From: Sporosarcina cascadiensis
GTDB lineage: Bacteria; Bacillota; Bacilli; Bacillales_A; Planococcaceae
Reading direction: 5' to 3'
NCBI RefSeq assembly: GCF_009650995.1
Contig: NZ_WHVV01000009.1
Coordinates: 1 to 64,000, forward strand
Length of the DNA: 64,000 nucleotides
Within the stretch, counting starts at the first letter, position 1. The number at the start of each line of letters is the position of its first letter. The notes below the pieces were generated by a model that saw only the letters and a list, made by a program, of their open reading frames with translations, made no database searches and was not told the DNA's origin. The position numbers and the translations under genes were made by a program. Positions 28,625 through 37,730 of this stretch are shown here, one piece after another.

Positions 28625-28747
28625 TCAAAAGCGGAAAGCGCCGTTCAGCCTCGACCGGCACTGGAGGGTAAGCTGAAAAGGTGCGCCCTTTGCGCCTTTA
28701 CAGCCTACCTGAAGTGACCCGAGAGGCTGGCGCTTGCAGCTGGATGA
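28623..28747. repeat. 125-bp palindromic repeat, copy 1
   Basis: Starts AATCAAAAGCGGAAAGCGCC at the deoC stop codon. Outer arms AAGCGCC..AGCCTC and GAGGCT..GGCGCTT pair, and inner arms GTAAGCTG and CAGCCTAC also pair around AAAGGTGCGC and GCGCCTTT. The unit is therefore a long self-complementary hairpin and may also terminate deoC transcription. Confidence 0.9.
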
Positions 28748-28872
28748 AATCAAAAGCGGAAAGCGCCGTTCAGCCTCGACAGGCACTGGAGGGTAAGCTG
28801 AAAAGGTGCGCCCTTTGTGCCTTTGCAGCCTACCTGAAGTGACCCAAGAGGCTGGCGCTTGCAGCTAGATGA
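28748..28872. repeat. 125-bp palindromic repeat, copy 2
   Basis: A direct tandem copy of the preceding unit with exactly the same length and about five substitutions (for example CCGGCA to CAGGCA and CCCGAG to CCCAAG). Such near-identity indicates a recent tandem duplication. Confidence 0.9.
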
Positions 28873-29025
28873 AATCAAAAGCGGAAGCGGCTGTTCAGAG
28901 GCGGCAGGCATAAGGCAAAGCTGCGATGCGGTGTAGTTTGCCGTTCAGCCTCGACCGGCGTCGAAGAGCTTAAAATAAAGACGCCTTTCTGACTTTACCT
29001 TTAACACCGCAACGGCCCAAAAATT
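28873..29025. repeat. Degenerate third repeat copy
   Basis: Begins with the same ATCAAAAGCGGAAGCGGC start, diverges, and then recovers 19 identical bases CCGTTCAGCCTCGACCGGC at 28941-28959. GCGGTGT and ACACCGC form part of its arms. A mosaic or decayed family member; the right boundary is approximate. No gene lies in the 28625-29139 gap. Confidence 0.6.
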
Positions 29026-29051
29026 CTTATTAATATTCTAATAGTTTTTTA

Positions 29052-29080
29052 TTGACCGGCAGCATTTTTTACGTTATAAT
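29052..29080 (+). promoter_or_regulatory. Sigma-A promoter for rpsU
   Basis: TTGACC (29052-29057), 17 bases, TATAAT (29075-29080): a strong promoter about 60 bases before rpsU. Confidence 0.88.
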
Positions 29081-29139
29081 TTGCTAGTACATGGCAAACA
29101 GCTATGTATGAAGTGTGCTCGGAGGGAGGGACAAGAGAT

Positions 29140-29313
29140 ATGACTAAGACAGTCGTTCGCAAAAATGAATCACTTGAAGACGCTCTTCGCCGCTTCAAAC
29201 GTACTGTATCTAAAAGTGGTACAATACAAGAGGTAAGAAAGCGCGAGTTCTATGAAAAGCCAAGTGTAAAACGTAAAAAGAAATCAGAAGCGGCACGTAA
29301 GCGCAAATTCTAA
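29140..29313 (+). CDS. rpsU: 30S ribosomal protein S21
   Basis: Small-subunit protein near the anti-Shine-Dalgarno end of 16S rRNA. The 57-residue protein starts [20 protein letters not shown] and ends with the basic tail [14 protein letters not shown]. The long site GGAGGGAGGG at 29121-29130 precedes ATG 29140. The usual downstream partner yqeY is absent. Confidence 0.97.
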   Translation: MTKTVVRKNESLEDALRRFKRTVSKSGTIQEVRKREFYEKPSVKRKKKSEAARKRKF

Positions 29314-29362
29314 TTTCTGCCTACATTGAATTTTGAGACTAACAATTATTGCAATATCAGAT

Positions 29363-29400
29363 AAACCGAAGATCCATAAAGGATTTTCGGTTTATTTTAT
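29363..29400 (+). terminator. Terminator after rpsU
   Basis: AAACCGAAGATCC and GGATTTTCGGTTT arms around ATAAA, followed by ATTTTAT. Confidence 0.85.
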
Positions 29401-29535
29401 TGTGTTGCATTTTTTTGCTTTAACTCAAAGTTCGTTCTGCAAATGCCCGGCCGCCGTGCTGAATTTTATCAAACACCTGCTTTAATACAAAGTTTTATGA
29501 GAAAACTTCATTTTTTTAAAATTCTTTTCAAGAAA

Positions 29536-29561
29536 TGAAACCAAATGCTTTTTCAAACGTA
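29536..29561 (+). promoter_or_regulatory. Sigma-W promoter of the nfeD-floA operon
   Basis: TGAAAC (29536-29541), exactly 16 bases, CGTA (29558-29561): a full match to the sigma-W consensus. The orthologous yqeZ-yqfA-yqfB operon of B. subtilis is a known sigma-W target, so the cell-envelope stress response is predicted to control this operon. Confidence 0.88.
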
Positions 29562-29602
29562 AATAGTAAGTATAATAGGCAGTAGAGAGAGGTGAGAAAA
29601 CA

Positions 29603-30940
29603 ATGACTAAAATGATTAGGTCAGTTTTTCTGCTCATTTTATTCATCGGGACAATCGCGTTGCCTTTTATGCATACAGCAGCAGCTGAAACAAAAGTATA
29701 TCATGTGCCTCTTCATCAAGAAGTAGAAAAAGGTCTCCATGCATTTCTTCAGCGCTCATTCAAAGAAGCAGCTGATGCAGGTGCTGACACGATTGTATTA
29801 GATATAGACACACCCGGGGGCTTCGTGGATGCAGCTGACCAGATTGCCAAGTTGATGAAATCAACGGATGCAGAGATCGTTGCGTTCATTAATAACCGTG
29901 CCTTGTCGGCGGGTGCGTTCCTTGCACTCTATGCAGATCAAATCTATATGACGCCGAACGGATCAATGGGTGCAGCGCAAGTAATCGACGGCTCCGGAAA
30001 CGCAGCAGAAGCAAAAACCAACAGCTATTGGCTGGCTCAAATGAAAAATGCCGCTCTGCACAAAGAGGGCCGCGATGAGCAATATGCATTGGCTATGGCA
30101 AATCCAGACATTCATTTGCCGGACTTACGGGCACCAAAAGGTGAACTTTTAACACTTACCGCTTCGGAAGCAGAAGAAGTAGGTTATAGTGAAGGAACGG
30201 TTGCGACGTTTGATGAGTTGCTTGCGAAATTGGGCTTGGAAGATGCAACAGTGATCTCTACAGCGGAAACGTTCTCAGAGAAAGCTGCCCGCTTCATTAC
30301 CAATCCGGTAGTCGTTCCGATTTTACTATCAATCGCCAGTCTTGGATTGATAGTGGAACTTTATTCGCCAGGTTTCGGTGTGCCGGGAAGTATGGGGCTC
30401 ATTGCTCTGTTTTCATTTTTCTACGGACATACAGTAGCAGGGCTCGCGGGATATGAGACACTGATCCTATTCCTATTGGGCGTCGGACTCATCATCGCCG
30501 AGTTTTTCATTGCAGGAGGGATAGCGGGTGTCTTCGGAGTCCTGGCTATCATAGGAAGTATTTTGCTTGCAGGCACCAATTTGGCATTCATGGCAATCTC
30601 GGTGCTGATTGCGATAGCCGTAGCAAGTATAGGAGCGGTGGTTATAATGAAATTCTTCGGAAAAAAACTTCATCTGTTGAATAAAATCATCTTAATGGAT
30701 ACGATGGATACGGAAAGCGGTTACGTATCCAATGAAAACCGCACGGACTTACTGAATAAAGTTGCGGTCACGCTGACTCCGCTATATCCTTCCGGAGTTG
30801 CTGAATTAGACGGCGAACGGATTGATGTAGTGTCAGAGGGGCGTTATATTGATCGCGATACAGAAGTAGTGATCGTGGCGGTGGAAGGCTTTAGAATCGT
30901 TGTAAGAGAGAAGAAGAAAGAGGAGGAACAAGGCTTATGA
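29603..30940 (+). CDS. nfeD: NfeD-family membrane protease partner of flotillin (YqeZ)
   Basis: Long-form NfeD protein of 445 residues. A signal peptide (about 1-27, cut near TAAAET) is followed by a ClpP-class serine protease-like domain ([17 protein letters not shown]; the catalytic Ser probably in [10 protein letters not shown], about residue 98). Next come several transmembrane helices (about 235-350) and a C-terminal OB-fold NfeD domain with [24 protein letters not shown] precedes ATG 29603. It overlaps floA by 4 bases. It is thought to act with the flotillin in membrane microdomains. Confidence 0.93.
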   Translation: MTKMIRSVFLLILFIGTIALPFMHTAAAETKVYHVPLHQEVEKGLHAFLQRSFKEAADAGADTIVLDIDTPGGFVDAADQIAKLMKSTDAEIVAFINNRALSAGAFLALYADQIYMTPNGSMGAAQVIDGSGNAAEAKTNSYWLAQMKNAALHKEGRDEQYALAMANPDIHLPDLRAPKGELLTLTASEAEEVGYSEGTVATFDELLAKLGLEDATVISTAETFSEKAARFITNPVVVPILLSIASLGLIVELYSPGFGVPGSMGLIALFSFFYGHTVAGLAGYETLILFLLGVGLIIAEFFIAGGIAGVFGVLAIIGSILLAGTNLAFMAISVLIAIAVASIGAVVIMKFFGKKLHLLNKIILMDTMDTESGYVSNENRTDLLNKVAVTLTPLYPSGVAELDGERIDVVSEGRYIDRDTEVVIVAVEGFRIVVREKKKEEEQGL

Positions 30941-31941
30941 TGGGACTAGGAACAATCGGACTGGTAGCAGCAGTCTTTATTATCATCATCGTACTGGCAA
31001 TATTCTTTACATTCGTTCCAGTAACGCTGTGGATTTCCGCTATGGCGGCAGGAGTACGAGTAAGTATCTTTACACTGGTCGGGATGCGTTTACGTCGGGT
31101 AATCCCGAGCAGAGTGGTTAATCCGCTGATTAAAGCACATAAAGCAGGTCTGACGGTATCGATCAACCAGCTGGAAAGCCACTACTTAGCGGGTGGTAAC
31201 GTGGACCGCGTTGTCAATGCACTGATTGCAGCACAGCGCGCGAACATTGATTTGACATTCGAAAGAGCTCAGGCGATTGACTTGGCGGGACGTGACGTAC
31301 TGGAAGCAGTTCAAATGTCTGTTAACCCGAAAGTTATTGAAACGCCATTTATCGCAGGTGTTGCGATGAACGGTATCGAAGTAAAAGCGAAAGCCCGAAT
31401 TACAGTACGTGCAAACATTGACCGTCTCGTCGGTGGTGCAGGGGAAGAAACAGTGGTAGCCCGTGTCGGTGAAGGTATTGTATCGACGATCGGTTCTTCT
31501 GTCAGCCATGCGAAAGTATTGGAAAACCCGGATATGATTTCTCAAACTGTCCTGAAAAAAGGATTGGATTCAGGTACCGCTTTCGAAATTCTGTCGATTG
31601 ATATTGCCGATGTGGATATCGGTAAAAACATCGGTGCGGAACTTCAGACTGAGCAAGCAATGGCAGATAAGAACATTGCCCAGGCCAAAGCGGAAGAACG
31701 CCGTGCGATGGCTGTTGCCAGCGAGCAGGAAATGAAGGCGAAGACTCAGGAGATGCGCGCGAAAGTGGTGGGCGCAGAATCTGAAGTGCCTCTAGCAATG
31801 GCAGAAGCGCTACGTACAGGAAATATCGGAATTATGGATTATATGAACTATAAAAATATTCAGGCCGATACAGGTATGCGTGATTCCATCAGTAAAGTAG
31901 GCGGCGACCAGCAAGGTCCCGAGCAGCACAAAAAAGACTGA
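30937..31941 (+). CDS. floA: Flotillin-like protein FloA (YqfA)
   Basis: Membrane scaffold of functional microdomains, important for envelope stress and fluidity control. The 334-residue protein has an N-terminal hydrophobic hairpin (about 5-45), an SPFH-like domain (about 50-200, with [21 protein letters not shown]) and an Ala/Glu-rich coiled-coil tail ([23 protein letters not shown]). ATG 30937 lies inside the nfeD stop (ATGATG/TGA overlap). Confidence 0.95.
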   Translation: MMGLGTIGLVAAVFIIIIVLAIFFTFVPVTLWISAMAAGVRVSIFTLVGMRLRRVIPSRVVNPLIKAHKAGLTVSINQLESHYLAGGNVDRVVNALIAAQRANIDLTFERAQAIDLAGRDVLEAVQMSVNPKVIETPFIAGVAMNGIEVKAKARITVRANIDRLVGGAGEETVVARVGEGIVSTIGSSVSHAKVLENPDMISQTVLKKGLDSGTAFEILSIDIADVDIGKNIGAELQTEQAMADKNIAQAKAEERRAMAVASEQEMKAKTQEMRAKVVGAESEVPLAMAEALRTGNIGIMDYMNYKNIQADTGMRDSISKVGGDQQGPEQHKKD

Positions 31942-31981
31942 TTAACAGTAAAACAATGAATTCCCGGGAAGGGGATGCATA

Positions 31982-32518
31982 ATGGAACAGCTCATCATTT
32001 TGGTCATCATGCTGGCGCTGGGCTCCCTGTTCGGCAAAAAGAAAGAAAAACCCGAACCGAAAAAACAGCCGCCAGTACAAAAACCGACTTATACACAGAC
32101 AGTTCAGCGAGACTCGAGAGAACCGCAGCGCTCAAATGCAGCGCCTGTAAACAAATCACGTTCGCTGAAAGATCTTTCAAGAAACCTGTTTGAAGATATT
32201 CAAAAGGAATTTAAAGAGCTTCAGCAAGAAATACAGCCAGAAGAAGCCCCTGTAAAATCCCAGGCGCCTCAAACAGAAATCTTCTACCCGGAACCTGCCT
32301 TGGAGAAGAAGCGTCAGGAACGGGCTGTAAAGGCTGTTTCTACGCCGCGTTCAGAGCGTCAGTCCAACGCTAGAGGTAGATTCAGTTCAGATCAGCAGGA
32401 AGCGTTTCAGTCAAATGACCGCATTTTGCAGGAAGACTTGATTCCGACTACCCGTCAGCAAGTTTTGCAAGGGATTGTTTATTCTGAAATTTTAGGTCCG
32501 CCAAAATCAAAACGATAA
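31982..32518 (+). CDS. Membrane-anchored, disordered protein in the YqfB position
   Basis: A 178-residue protein with one N-terminal transmembrane segment (about residues 3-17, LIILVIMLALGSLFG), then a Lys/Pro/Gln-rich, probably disordered cytoplasmic region. A short helical stretch (LKDLSRNLFEDIQKEFKELQQEIQ) and a conserved-looking end (TTRQQVLQGIVYSEILGPPKSKR) follow. GGGAAGGGG precedes ATG 31982. It occupies the place of yqfB, third gene of the sigma-W operon in B. subtilis. The function is unknown and sequence similarity to YqfB was not checked. Confidence 0.7.
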   Translation: MEQLIILVIMLALGSLFGKKKEKPEPKKQPPVQKPTYTQTVQRDSREPQRSNAAPVNKSRSLKDLSRNLFEDIQKEFKELQQEIQPEEAPVKSQAPQTEIFYPEPALEKKRQERAVKAVSTPRSERQSNARGRFSSDQQEAFQSNDRILQEDLIPTTRQQVLQGIVYSEILGPPKSKR

Positions 32519-32524
32519 GCATGT

Positions 32525-32565
32525 ACCCCCTGTCACTTTCATAGAGTGAGACAGGGGGTTTTTTC
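32525..32565 (+). terminator. Terminator that also contains the yqfC ribosome site
   Basis: CCCCCTGTC (32526-32534) and GACAGGGGG (32550-32558) form a perfect stem followed by TTTTTT. The GGGGG of the 3' arm is the only Shine-Dalgarno-like sequence, 7 bases before the GTG start of yqfC. Confidence 0.85.
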
Positions 32566-32823
32566 GTGAAAAAATTATTCGCACTTCATCCATCTGTCAT
32601 ATTAGATGAGTTCCACACGTTACGGATTACGGGCTCTTATCAATTGAAAGCACTGAGCGAACAAGCCGTTTCCTTTCAAACTGATGATTTTTCTTTAACT
32701 GTTCAGGCTGAGGAGATAACTGTGCTCGCGCTGACTGAACAGCATGCCCATATCTCCATTTCTGAGCTGAAAGATTTATCAATCCGCTATCAGCCTCGCG
32801 AGGAATCGGCTTATGGCTACTAA
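32566..32823 (+). CDS. yqfC: YabP/YqfC-family sporulation protein
   Basis: An 85-residue protein of the YabP/YqfC fold: short beta-strand pattern with ITGSYQLKALSEQAVSFQTDDFSLTV and an ISELKDLSIRY end. In B. subtilis yqfC and yqfD are mother-cell (sigma-E) genes of unclear function. GTG 32566 is the only reasonable start and depends on the GGGGG inside the preceding hairpin. It overlaps yqfD by 11 bases. No clear sigma-E promoter was found just upstream. Confidence 0.8.
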   Translation: MKKLFALHPSVILDEFHTLRITGSYQLKALSEQAVSFQTDDFSLTVQAEEITVLALTEQHAHISISELKDLSIRYQPREESAYGY

Positions 32824-33904
32824 ACGTTTTGAAGTCCAGCTGAGTGCTGCCGGCGGAACATCTTCATTTCTTGGAAAGATGCAAGCTGAGCATGTTAAGA
32901 TAAAAAATTTATATGTCGCGGGAAAGTCCGTGTATTTTGAAACGGACAGTAAAGGCATTCAGACGATTCGGCGTTTCAGAAAAAAGTACAGAGTAAAAGT
33001 GAAAATCTCCCGTAAAGGAAGTGATTCGCTTCATTTTCGTTTGTTCTCTTCATTTCTTTTTCTGATCGGCTGTCTGCTGCCCCTTTTGGCATCCATGTTT
33101 TTATGGAATGTTCAAGTAGACAGCGAAGTACCCGAACTGGCTGAGCGGCTGGAGAAAAAAATGACTAAAGCGCATATCGCGGTGCCTTCCTTACTGTCCC
33201 GACTGCCTGAAGAAGATGAAATGCGGCGAATGCTGATGCAGGATGAGCCTGCTCTGTCCTGGATTCGATTTAAGCGGGCGGGAACTTCTTTACAGGTCAC
33301 ACCGATGCTGGCACCTATGTCGACGGATGTGAAAGAAGATGTGAAAGAAAAGCCGTCTCATTTAGTGGCTAGAACAGGAGGCGTCATCACTAATTTTGCT
33401 TTGACCCGTGGCGAACGTGCGAGTATTATTCATCAGACAGTGAAAAAAGGAGACCTTCTGGCGACAGGTATCCTGGAACAAGGAGAAAAAACGACCGTAG
33501 TCGGAGCAGCCGGCGAGGTATTCGCAGATTATTGGCTGGAGGTACATTTTGAGCTGCCGCGCACAGTCAGCTATTCCTCGCTTGGAGAAGAACAGCTAAA
33601 CGTAAAATGGAGAGTTCCATGGTTTGAAAGCAAAAGCGGGACCTATCATTTCAGAAGTCCGGTCGATGTAATCAAAACACGGAAAGATCCCGTTCATACT
33701 GTACGCTTGAAAAAGGGGATGGAAGAGACGGTTATTCTTCCGCTGCTGAAATATGACCTGTTATCGAAGAAACAAAACGAACTGCTGATTAAAGAGGAAA
33801 ACATTTTACATGTATCGTTCACTAATGATAAAGTTAAAGGAGTTCTATTGTTTTTAATTAATGAAAATATTGCTGAAAAACAACCGATAACTCAAGGAGA
33901 CTGA
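32813..33904 (+). CDS. yqfD: Sporulation protein YqfD
   Basis: A 363-residue membrane protein. The N-terminal cytoplasmic part (about 1-80) carries KTIRRFRKKYRVKVKISRKG-like text. One transmembrane segment (about 78-98, FSSFLFLIGCLLPLLASMFLW) is followed by an extracytoplasmic domain. The family is found in endospore formers and is linked to spore formation. ATG 32813 overlaps the yqfC end, indicating coupled translation. Confidence 0.9.
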   Translation: MATKRFEVQLSAAGGTSSFLGKMQAEHVKIKNLYVAGKSVYFETDSKGIQTIRRFRKKYRVKVKISRKGSDSLHFRLFSSFLFLIGCLLPLLASMFLWNVQVDSEVPELAERLEKKMTKAHIAVPSLLSRLPEEDEMRRMLMQDEPALSWIRFKRAGTSLQVTPMLAPMSTDVKEDVKEKPSHLVARTGGVITNFALTRGERASIIHQTVKKGDLLATGILEQGEKTTVVGAAGEVFADYWLEVHFELPRTVSYSSLGEEQLNVKWRVPWFESKSGTYHFRSPVDVIKTRKDPVHTVRLKKGMEETVILPLLKYDLLSKKQNELLIKEENILHVSFTNDKVKGVLLFLINENIAEKQPITQGD

Positions 33905-33909
33905 ATATA

Positions 33910-34875
33910 TTGAGCGAACAAACCATTCAACTGCATATTGAGGAACCAAATGAAGCGATCATGCTTCTTGGCATTTCTGATCAGAACATGAATTTGATTG
34001 AGGAAGAATTGAATATTTCTATCCGTACGAGAGGCGAGACGATCACGATCAGCGGAGAAGAAGAACAAGGTATAGCGGCCAAGGCATTGCTCGAGCAATT
34101 ACTGAAAGTCATCCGCAAAGGAATCAATATTAATTTACGGGATGTTGCCACTGCGATTGAAATGGCGAAAAACGGCACGATCGAGTATTTCTCTTCTCTG
34201 TACGACGAAGAAATCGCGCGCAACACAAAAGGCAAAGTCATCCGAGCGAAAACGATAGGCCAGCGTGAGTACGTGTCCGCGATTCGTTCCAGAGATCTGG
34301 TATTCTGTATCGGTCCTGCCGGAACAGGAAAAACATATTTAGCTGTTGTCATGGCTGTTCAGGCTATGAAATCAGGCTCAGTAAAACGTATTATCCTGAC
34401 ACGTCCGGCTGTAGAAGCGGGAGAAAGCCTCGGTTTCCTCCCAGGAGACCTGAAGGAAAAGGTAGATCCGTATTTACGTCCGCTGTATGATGCGCTTCAT
34501 GACATATTAGGTGCAGAACATACAGAGCGTCTCATTGAACGGGGGGTCATCGAGATCGCGCCATTAGCCTATATGCGCGGCAGAACACTGGACGATGCAT
34601 TTGTTATTTTGGATGAAGCACAAAATACTACCAAGGCACAGATGAAAATGTTTTTAACACGGCTGGGCTTTGGGTCTAAAATGGTCATAACGGGTGATAA
34701 AACTCAGATTGATCTTCCGCGCGGAGCAGAGTCAGGCATCATTGTAGCTGAGCACATCCTCAAGAAAGTCCAGGATATCCAATTTATCTACCTGGAGCAG
34801 GGTGACGTTGTACGGCATCCGATTGTAGCTAAAATCATCGATGCATATGAGAAAGAACAGTCATCAAAATCATAA
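33910..34875 (+). CDS. phoH: PhoH-like ATPase
   Basis: A 321-residue P-loop ATPase of the PhoH family. An N-terminal KH-like segment (about 1-75) is followed by the core with Walker A GPAGTGKTY (about 136-144), VEAGESLGFLPGDLKEKVDPYLRPLYDAL, and Walker B AFVILDEAQNTT. It is thought to act in RNA metabolism and often neighbours ybeY. The TTG at 33910 has AAGGAGA 9 bases upstream. Confidence 0.95.
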   Translation: MSEQTIQLHIEEPNEAIMLLGISDQNMNLIEEELNISIRTRGETITISGEEEQGIAAKALLEQLLKVIRKGININLRDVATAIEMAKNGTIEYFSSLYDEEIARNTKGKVIRAKTIGQREYVSAIRSRDLVFCIGPAGTGKTYLAVVMAVQAMKSGSVKRIILTRPAVEAGESLGFLPGDLKEKVDPYLRPLYDALHDILGAEHTERLIERGVIEIAPLAYMRGRTLDDAFVILDEAQNTTKAQMKMFLTRLGFGSKMVITGDKTQIDLPRGAESGIIVAEHILKKVQDIQFIYLEQGDVVRHPIVAKIIDAYEKEQSSKS

Positions 34876-34884
34876 ATTATAAAT

Positions 34885-34921
34885 AGCCCGAGAACCTTTG
34901 CTTTAAGGTTTTCGGGCTTTT
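34885..34921 (+). terminator. Terminator after phoH
   Basis: AGCCCGAGAACCTT pairs with AAGGTTTTCGGGCT (one mismatch/GU), followed by TTT. Confidence 0.88.
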
Positions 34922-35028
34922 GTGTGAGGAACAATATGGCGGGGAGCTTAAACATCACTTCCGACAATGAGGAAATACATGCAGTATAACCCTCTAATGA
35001 GGTATAATGGCTAACATAGCTGTAAGGG

Positions 35029-35057
35029 TTCAAGCGTAATGTGAAAAAAGTTATAAT
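35029..35057 (+). promoter_or_regulatory. Candidate sigma-A promoter for pgpH
   Basis: TTCAAG, 17 bases, TATAAT (35052-35057). Another TATAAT at 35003-35008 lacks a convincing -35. Confidence 0.5.
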
Positions 35058-35120
35058 GGATGAAGTAATTAAATGAATACATAAGCAATCGGCAAAAGTT
35101 ATTGAAGGGAGGCAGTCTAC

Positions 35121-37235
35121 TTGGGTAATGTTAAGCAATTGCTTTTGCAGCTGAAAAAAGTGAAATTTTCTTTTTTGCTGCTTCTGGTAGTTTCGCTGTC
35201 CAGCATTCTCTTATTTTTCATGATGTACGGCAACAGTCAGAATGAGACGTATGAAATTTCGGCTTATGAAATCTCACCAAAAACGATACGCTCGCCTAAA
35301 ACGATTGAGGATACAGAGAAGACGGAACTGGAACGGGTCAGAGCCGAGCAGGCTGTTGCTGAATCCTACCGTTTTTCAGAAGATATCATGAAAAATAGAC
35401 AGGCTCTGGTCAGCTCTATTTTCACTGCGGTCAGCGACGTGAAAGTAGAAGCGAAAAAAGAACCGGACATGACGACCGGCATGAAACTGAAACTGCTCAG
35501 AGAAAAACTTGACGGAATGGAGAACGAAGAATCCCTACTGCGTTTATCTGATGAGCAATTAAAACAGCTGGTGTCGTCAGAGCAATCCGAACTTGATGCT
35601 TTGCATCAGCAATTGCTGCAGATCATAGGCAAAGAATTGTCCAAACCGTTTAAACAGGAAGCAGTGCCGACACATCGCTATGAAGTGGAACGGCAGCTTC
35701 GTCAGACAAGCACCGCGTCGTCAGGACTGTTGGATGTAGCCCTGTCACTGGGAAGGGCGGCAATGGTCGAAACCGAGGTTATCGATGATGAATTGACGGA
35801 GAAAAACAAAGCGGATGCGCGTGAATCAGTGGAACCGATCCGTATTCTGCAGGGACAAGTCATTGTACGTGAAGGACAATTGATTGACCGGGATATCTAT
35901 CAGCAACTGAAACTGGCGGGAGTGCTGACGAATCAGTCTTCTATCAAACCGTTGCTTGGCATCAGTATATTTGTGCTTTTCATTTCAGCGTTAATTGGAA
36001 TCCATTTTTCTAAATCAAAAAAGGAAACACAGTTTAAAAAGAAAGCCTTGCTAATGTTTTATGTAATCTTTTTTTCGGTCATATTATTAATGAAAATGAT
36101 CAGTTATATCGATCATGAATTTGATGTGCAGATCGCTTTTTTATTTCCGACTGCACTCGCACCGATGCTTATTAAACTGCTGATCAATGAACGCACTGCC
36201 GTCTTATCGGCCATATTAACAGCAGCCACTGCAGGAATCATGCTTCAGGAAGGTCTCGCGGCCATTATGCAGATGGAAGTGGCATTGTATATTTTGTTCG
36301 GCGGGATTGTCAGTATTTACGTAATCAGCGAGACAGGCAGACGGTCGACGATCCTGCAGGCGAGTCTTGCAGTATCAGCGTCAAACCTGTTATTTATTAT
36401 TTTTTATCTGCTAATGACGCAGACCAGCTATACACTGCCTGAGCTGACGTTCTACGCAGCGGCAGCTGTCACGTCGGGGATTCTTTCCGGCGCATTGACA
36501 ATTGGTTTGCTGCCGTTTTTTGAAACGGTCTTTCAATTGCTTTCCAATATGCGCCTGGTCGAACTGTCCAATCCGAACCATCCTTTGCTGAAGAAGATCT
36601 TAGTGGAAACACCGGGGACGTATCATCACAGCATCATGGTGGCAAACTTAGCAGATGCAGCGTGTGAAGCCATTGGAGCAAACGGGCTGCTGGCACGTGT
36701 CGGAAGCTATTACCATGATATCGGCAAATCAATTCATCCAGGCTTCTTTATTGAAAACCAGCATGCCGGTCAAAATCTGCATGATTCCCTGCCGCCTGAG
36801 AAAAGTCGTGATATGATAATAGCTCATGCAGAAGACGGGGCGGGTATTTTGGAGAAACATCATATGCCTGCCGAACTGGTTGCGATTGCAAGACAGCATC
36901 ACGGCACCAGCTTACTGAAGTTCTTCTATGTTAAAGCGAAAGAAATGAATACAGAAGTTAAGGAAGAGGATTTCAGATATCCAGGTCCGAAACCACAGAC
37001 TAAGGAAATTGCTGTTATCATGATTGCAGACAGCGTGGAAGCGGCAGTACGCTCAATGAAAGAGCCGACGCCTGAAAAAATCGCCTCATTGGTCGAAGCA
37101 ATCGTGCGGAGCAAAGTGGAAGATGATCAATTCGATGAATGTGACTTATCAATGAAAGAAATCAAACAAGTAAAACGAGTAATTTGCGAAACGATGAACG
37201 GTATTTTCCACAATAGAATCGAATATCCGGATTAA
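35121..37235 (+). CDS. pgpH: Cyclic di-AMP phosphodiesterase PgpH (7TM-HD)
   Basis: Membrane HD phosphodiesterase that hydrolyses the second messenger c-di-AMP. The 704-residue protein has one N-terminal transmembrane helix, a large extracytoplasmic domain (about 45-280), a block of about seven helices (about 280-465), and a cytoplasmic HD domain. The HD domain includes TYHHSIMVANLADAA, GSYYHDIGKSIHPGFF, IIAHAEDGAGI and ARQHHGTSLLKFFY. The TTG at 35121 has GGGAGG 8 bases upstream. ybeY begins within 20 bases of its end. Confidence 0.94.
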   Translation: MGNVKQLLLQLKKVKFSFLLLLVVSLSSILLFFMMYGNSQNETYEISAYEISPKTIRSPKTIEDTEKTELERVRAEQAVAESYRFSEDIMKNRQALVSSIFTAVSDVKVEAKKEPDMTTGMKLKLLREKLDGMENEESLLRLSDEQLKQLVSSEQSELDALHQQLLQIIGKELSKPFKQEAVPTHRYEVERQLRQTSTASSGLLDVALSLGRAAMVETEVIDDELTEKNKADARESVEPIRILQGQVIVREGQLIDRDIYQQLKLAGVLTNQSSIKPLLGISIFVLFISALIGIHFSKSKKETQFKKKALLMFYVIFFSVILLMKMISYIDHEFDVQIAFLFPTALAPMLIKLLINERTAVLSAILTAATAGIMLQEGLAAIMQMEVALYILFGGIVSIYVISETGRRSTILQASLAVSASNLLFIIFYLLMTQTSYTLPELTFYAAAAVTSGILSGALTIGLLPFFETVFQLLSNMRLVELSNPNHPLLKKILVETPGTYHHSIMVANLADAACEAIGANGLLARVGSYYHDIGKSIHPGFFIENQHAGQNLHDSLPPEKSRDMIIAHAEDGAGILEKHHMPAELVAIARQHHGTSLLKFFYVKAKEMNTEVKEEDFRYPGPKPQTKEIAVIMIADSVEAAVRSMKEPTPEKIASLVEAIVRSKVEDDQFDECDLSMKEIKQVKRVICETMNGIFHNRIEYPD

Positions 37236-37252
37236 TGGAGGAGCAAGAGAAT

Positions 37253-37726
37253 ATGATAGACTTTTATTTTCAAGATGATACCGAGACAGTCGGAAAACAG
37301 TCAGAAGAATTAATTACCGATTTATTGAATCACGCGGCGAAAATGGAAGAGATGAATGGCTTGTATGAATTGTCGATCACTTTTATGGACGATCATGCAA
37401 TTCAGTCAGTCAATGCGGAATTCAGGGGCAAAGACCAACCGACCGACGTCATTTCATTCGCGTTAGAAGAATTATCTGAAGGTGAAGTTGCCATCGTACA
37501 CGAGCAGGATATGCCGGTTGTACTCGGCGACATTATTATTTCAATTGAAACGGCTCAGCGCCAGGCGGAAGAATATAATCACACATTCGAGCGGGAACTT
37601 GGTTTTTTGGCACTGCATGGTTTCCTTCACTTACTTGGATACGACCATTTGGATGAGGAAGAAGAACGTGAAATGTTCGGAAGGCAAAATGAAATTCTGA
37701 CGTCGTTCGGCTTAGAACGGAAGTGA
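37253..37726 (+). CDS. ybeY: Endoribonuclease YbeY
   Basis: Zinc-dependent endoribonuclease for 16S rRNA 3' end maturation and ribosome quality control. The 157-residue protein has the metal site HGFLHLLGYDH (about 122-132). ATG 37253 (MIDFYF) has GGAGGA 10 bases upstream; the ATG at 37235 lies on the pgpH stop and includes the ribosome site. It follows phoH-pgpH as in B. subtilis. Confidence 0.95.
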   Translation: MIDFYFQDDTETVGKQSEELITDLLNHAAKMEEMNGLYELSITFMDDHAIQSVNAEFRGKDQPTDVISFALEELSEGEVAIVHEQDMPVVLGDIIISIETAQRQAEEYNHTFERELGFLALHGFLHLLGYDHLDEEEEREMFGRQNEILTSFGLERK

Positions 37727-37730
37727 AAGC

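Noticed and set aside
28623-28872. CRISPR array
   Set aside because: The repeats are 125 bp, directly adjacent with no unique spacers, and self-complementary; no cas genes are present.
29491-29521. AAGTTTT/AAAACTT hairpin with T run upstream of nfeD
   Set aside because: The stem is only seven A-T-rich pairs and there is no gene for it to terminate after the rpsU terminator; probably chance.
34981-35120. c-di-AMP (ydaO) riboswitch upstream of pgpH
   Set aside because: A functional link would be attractive, but the short leader shows none of the conserved ydaO core that I could recognise.
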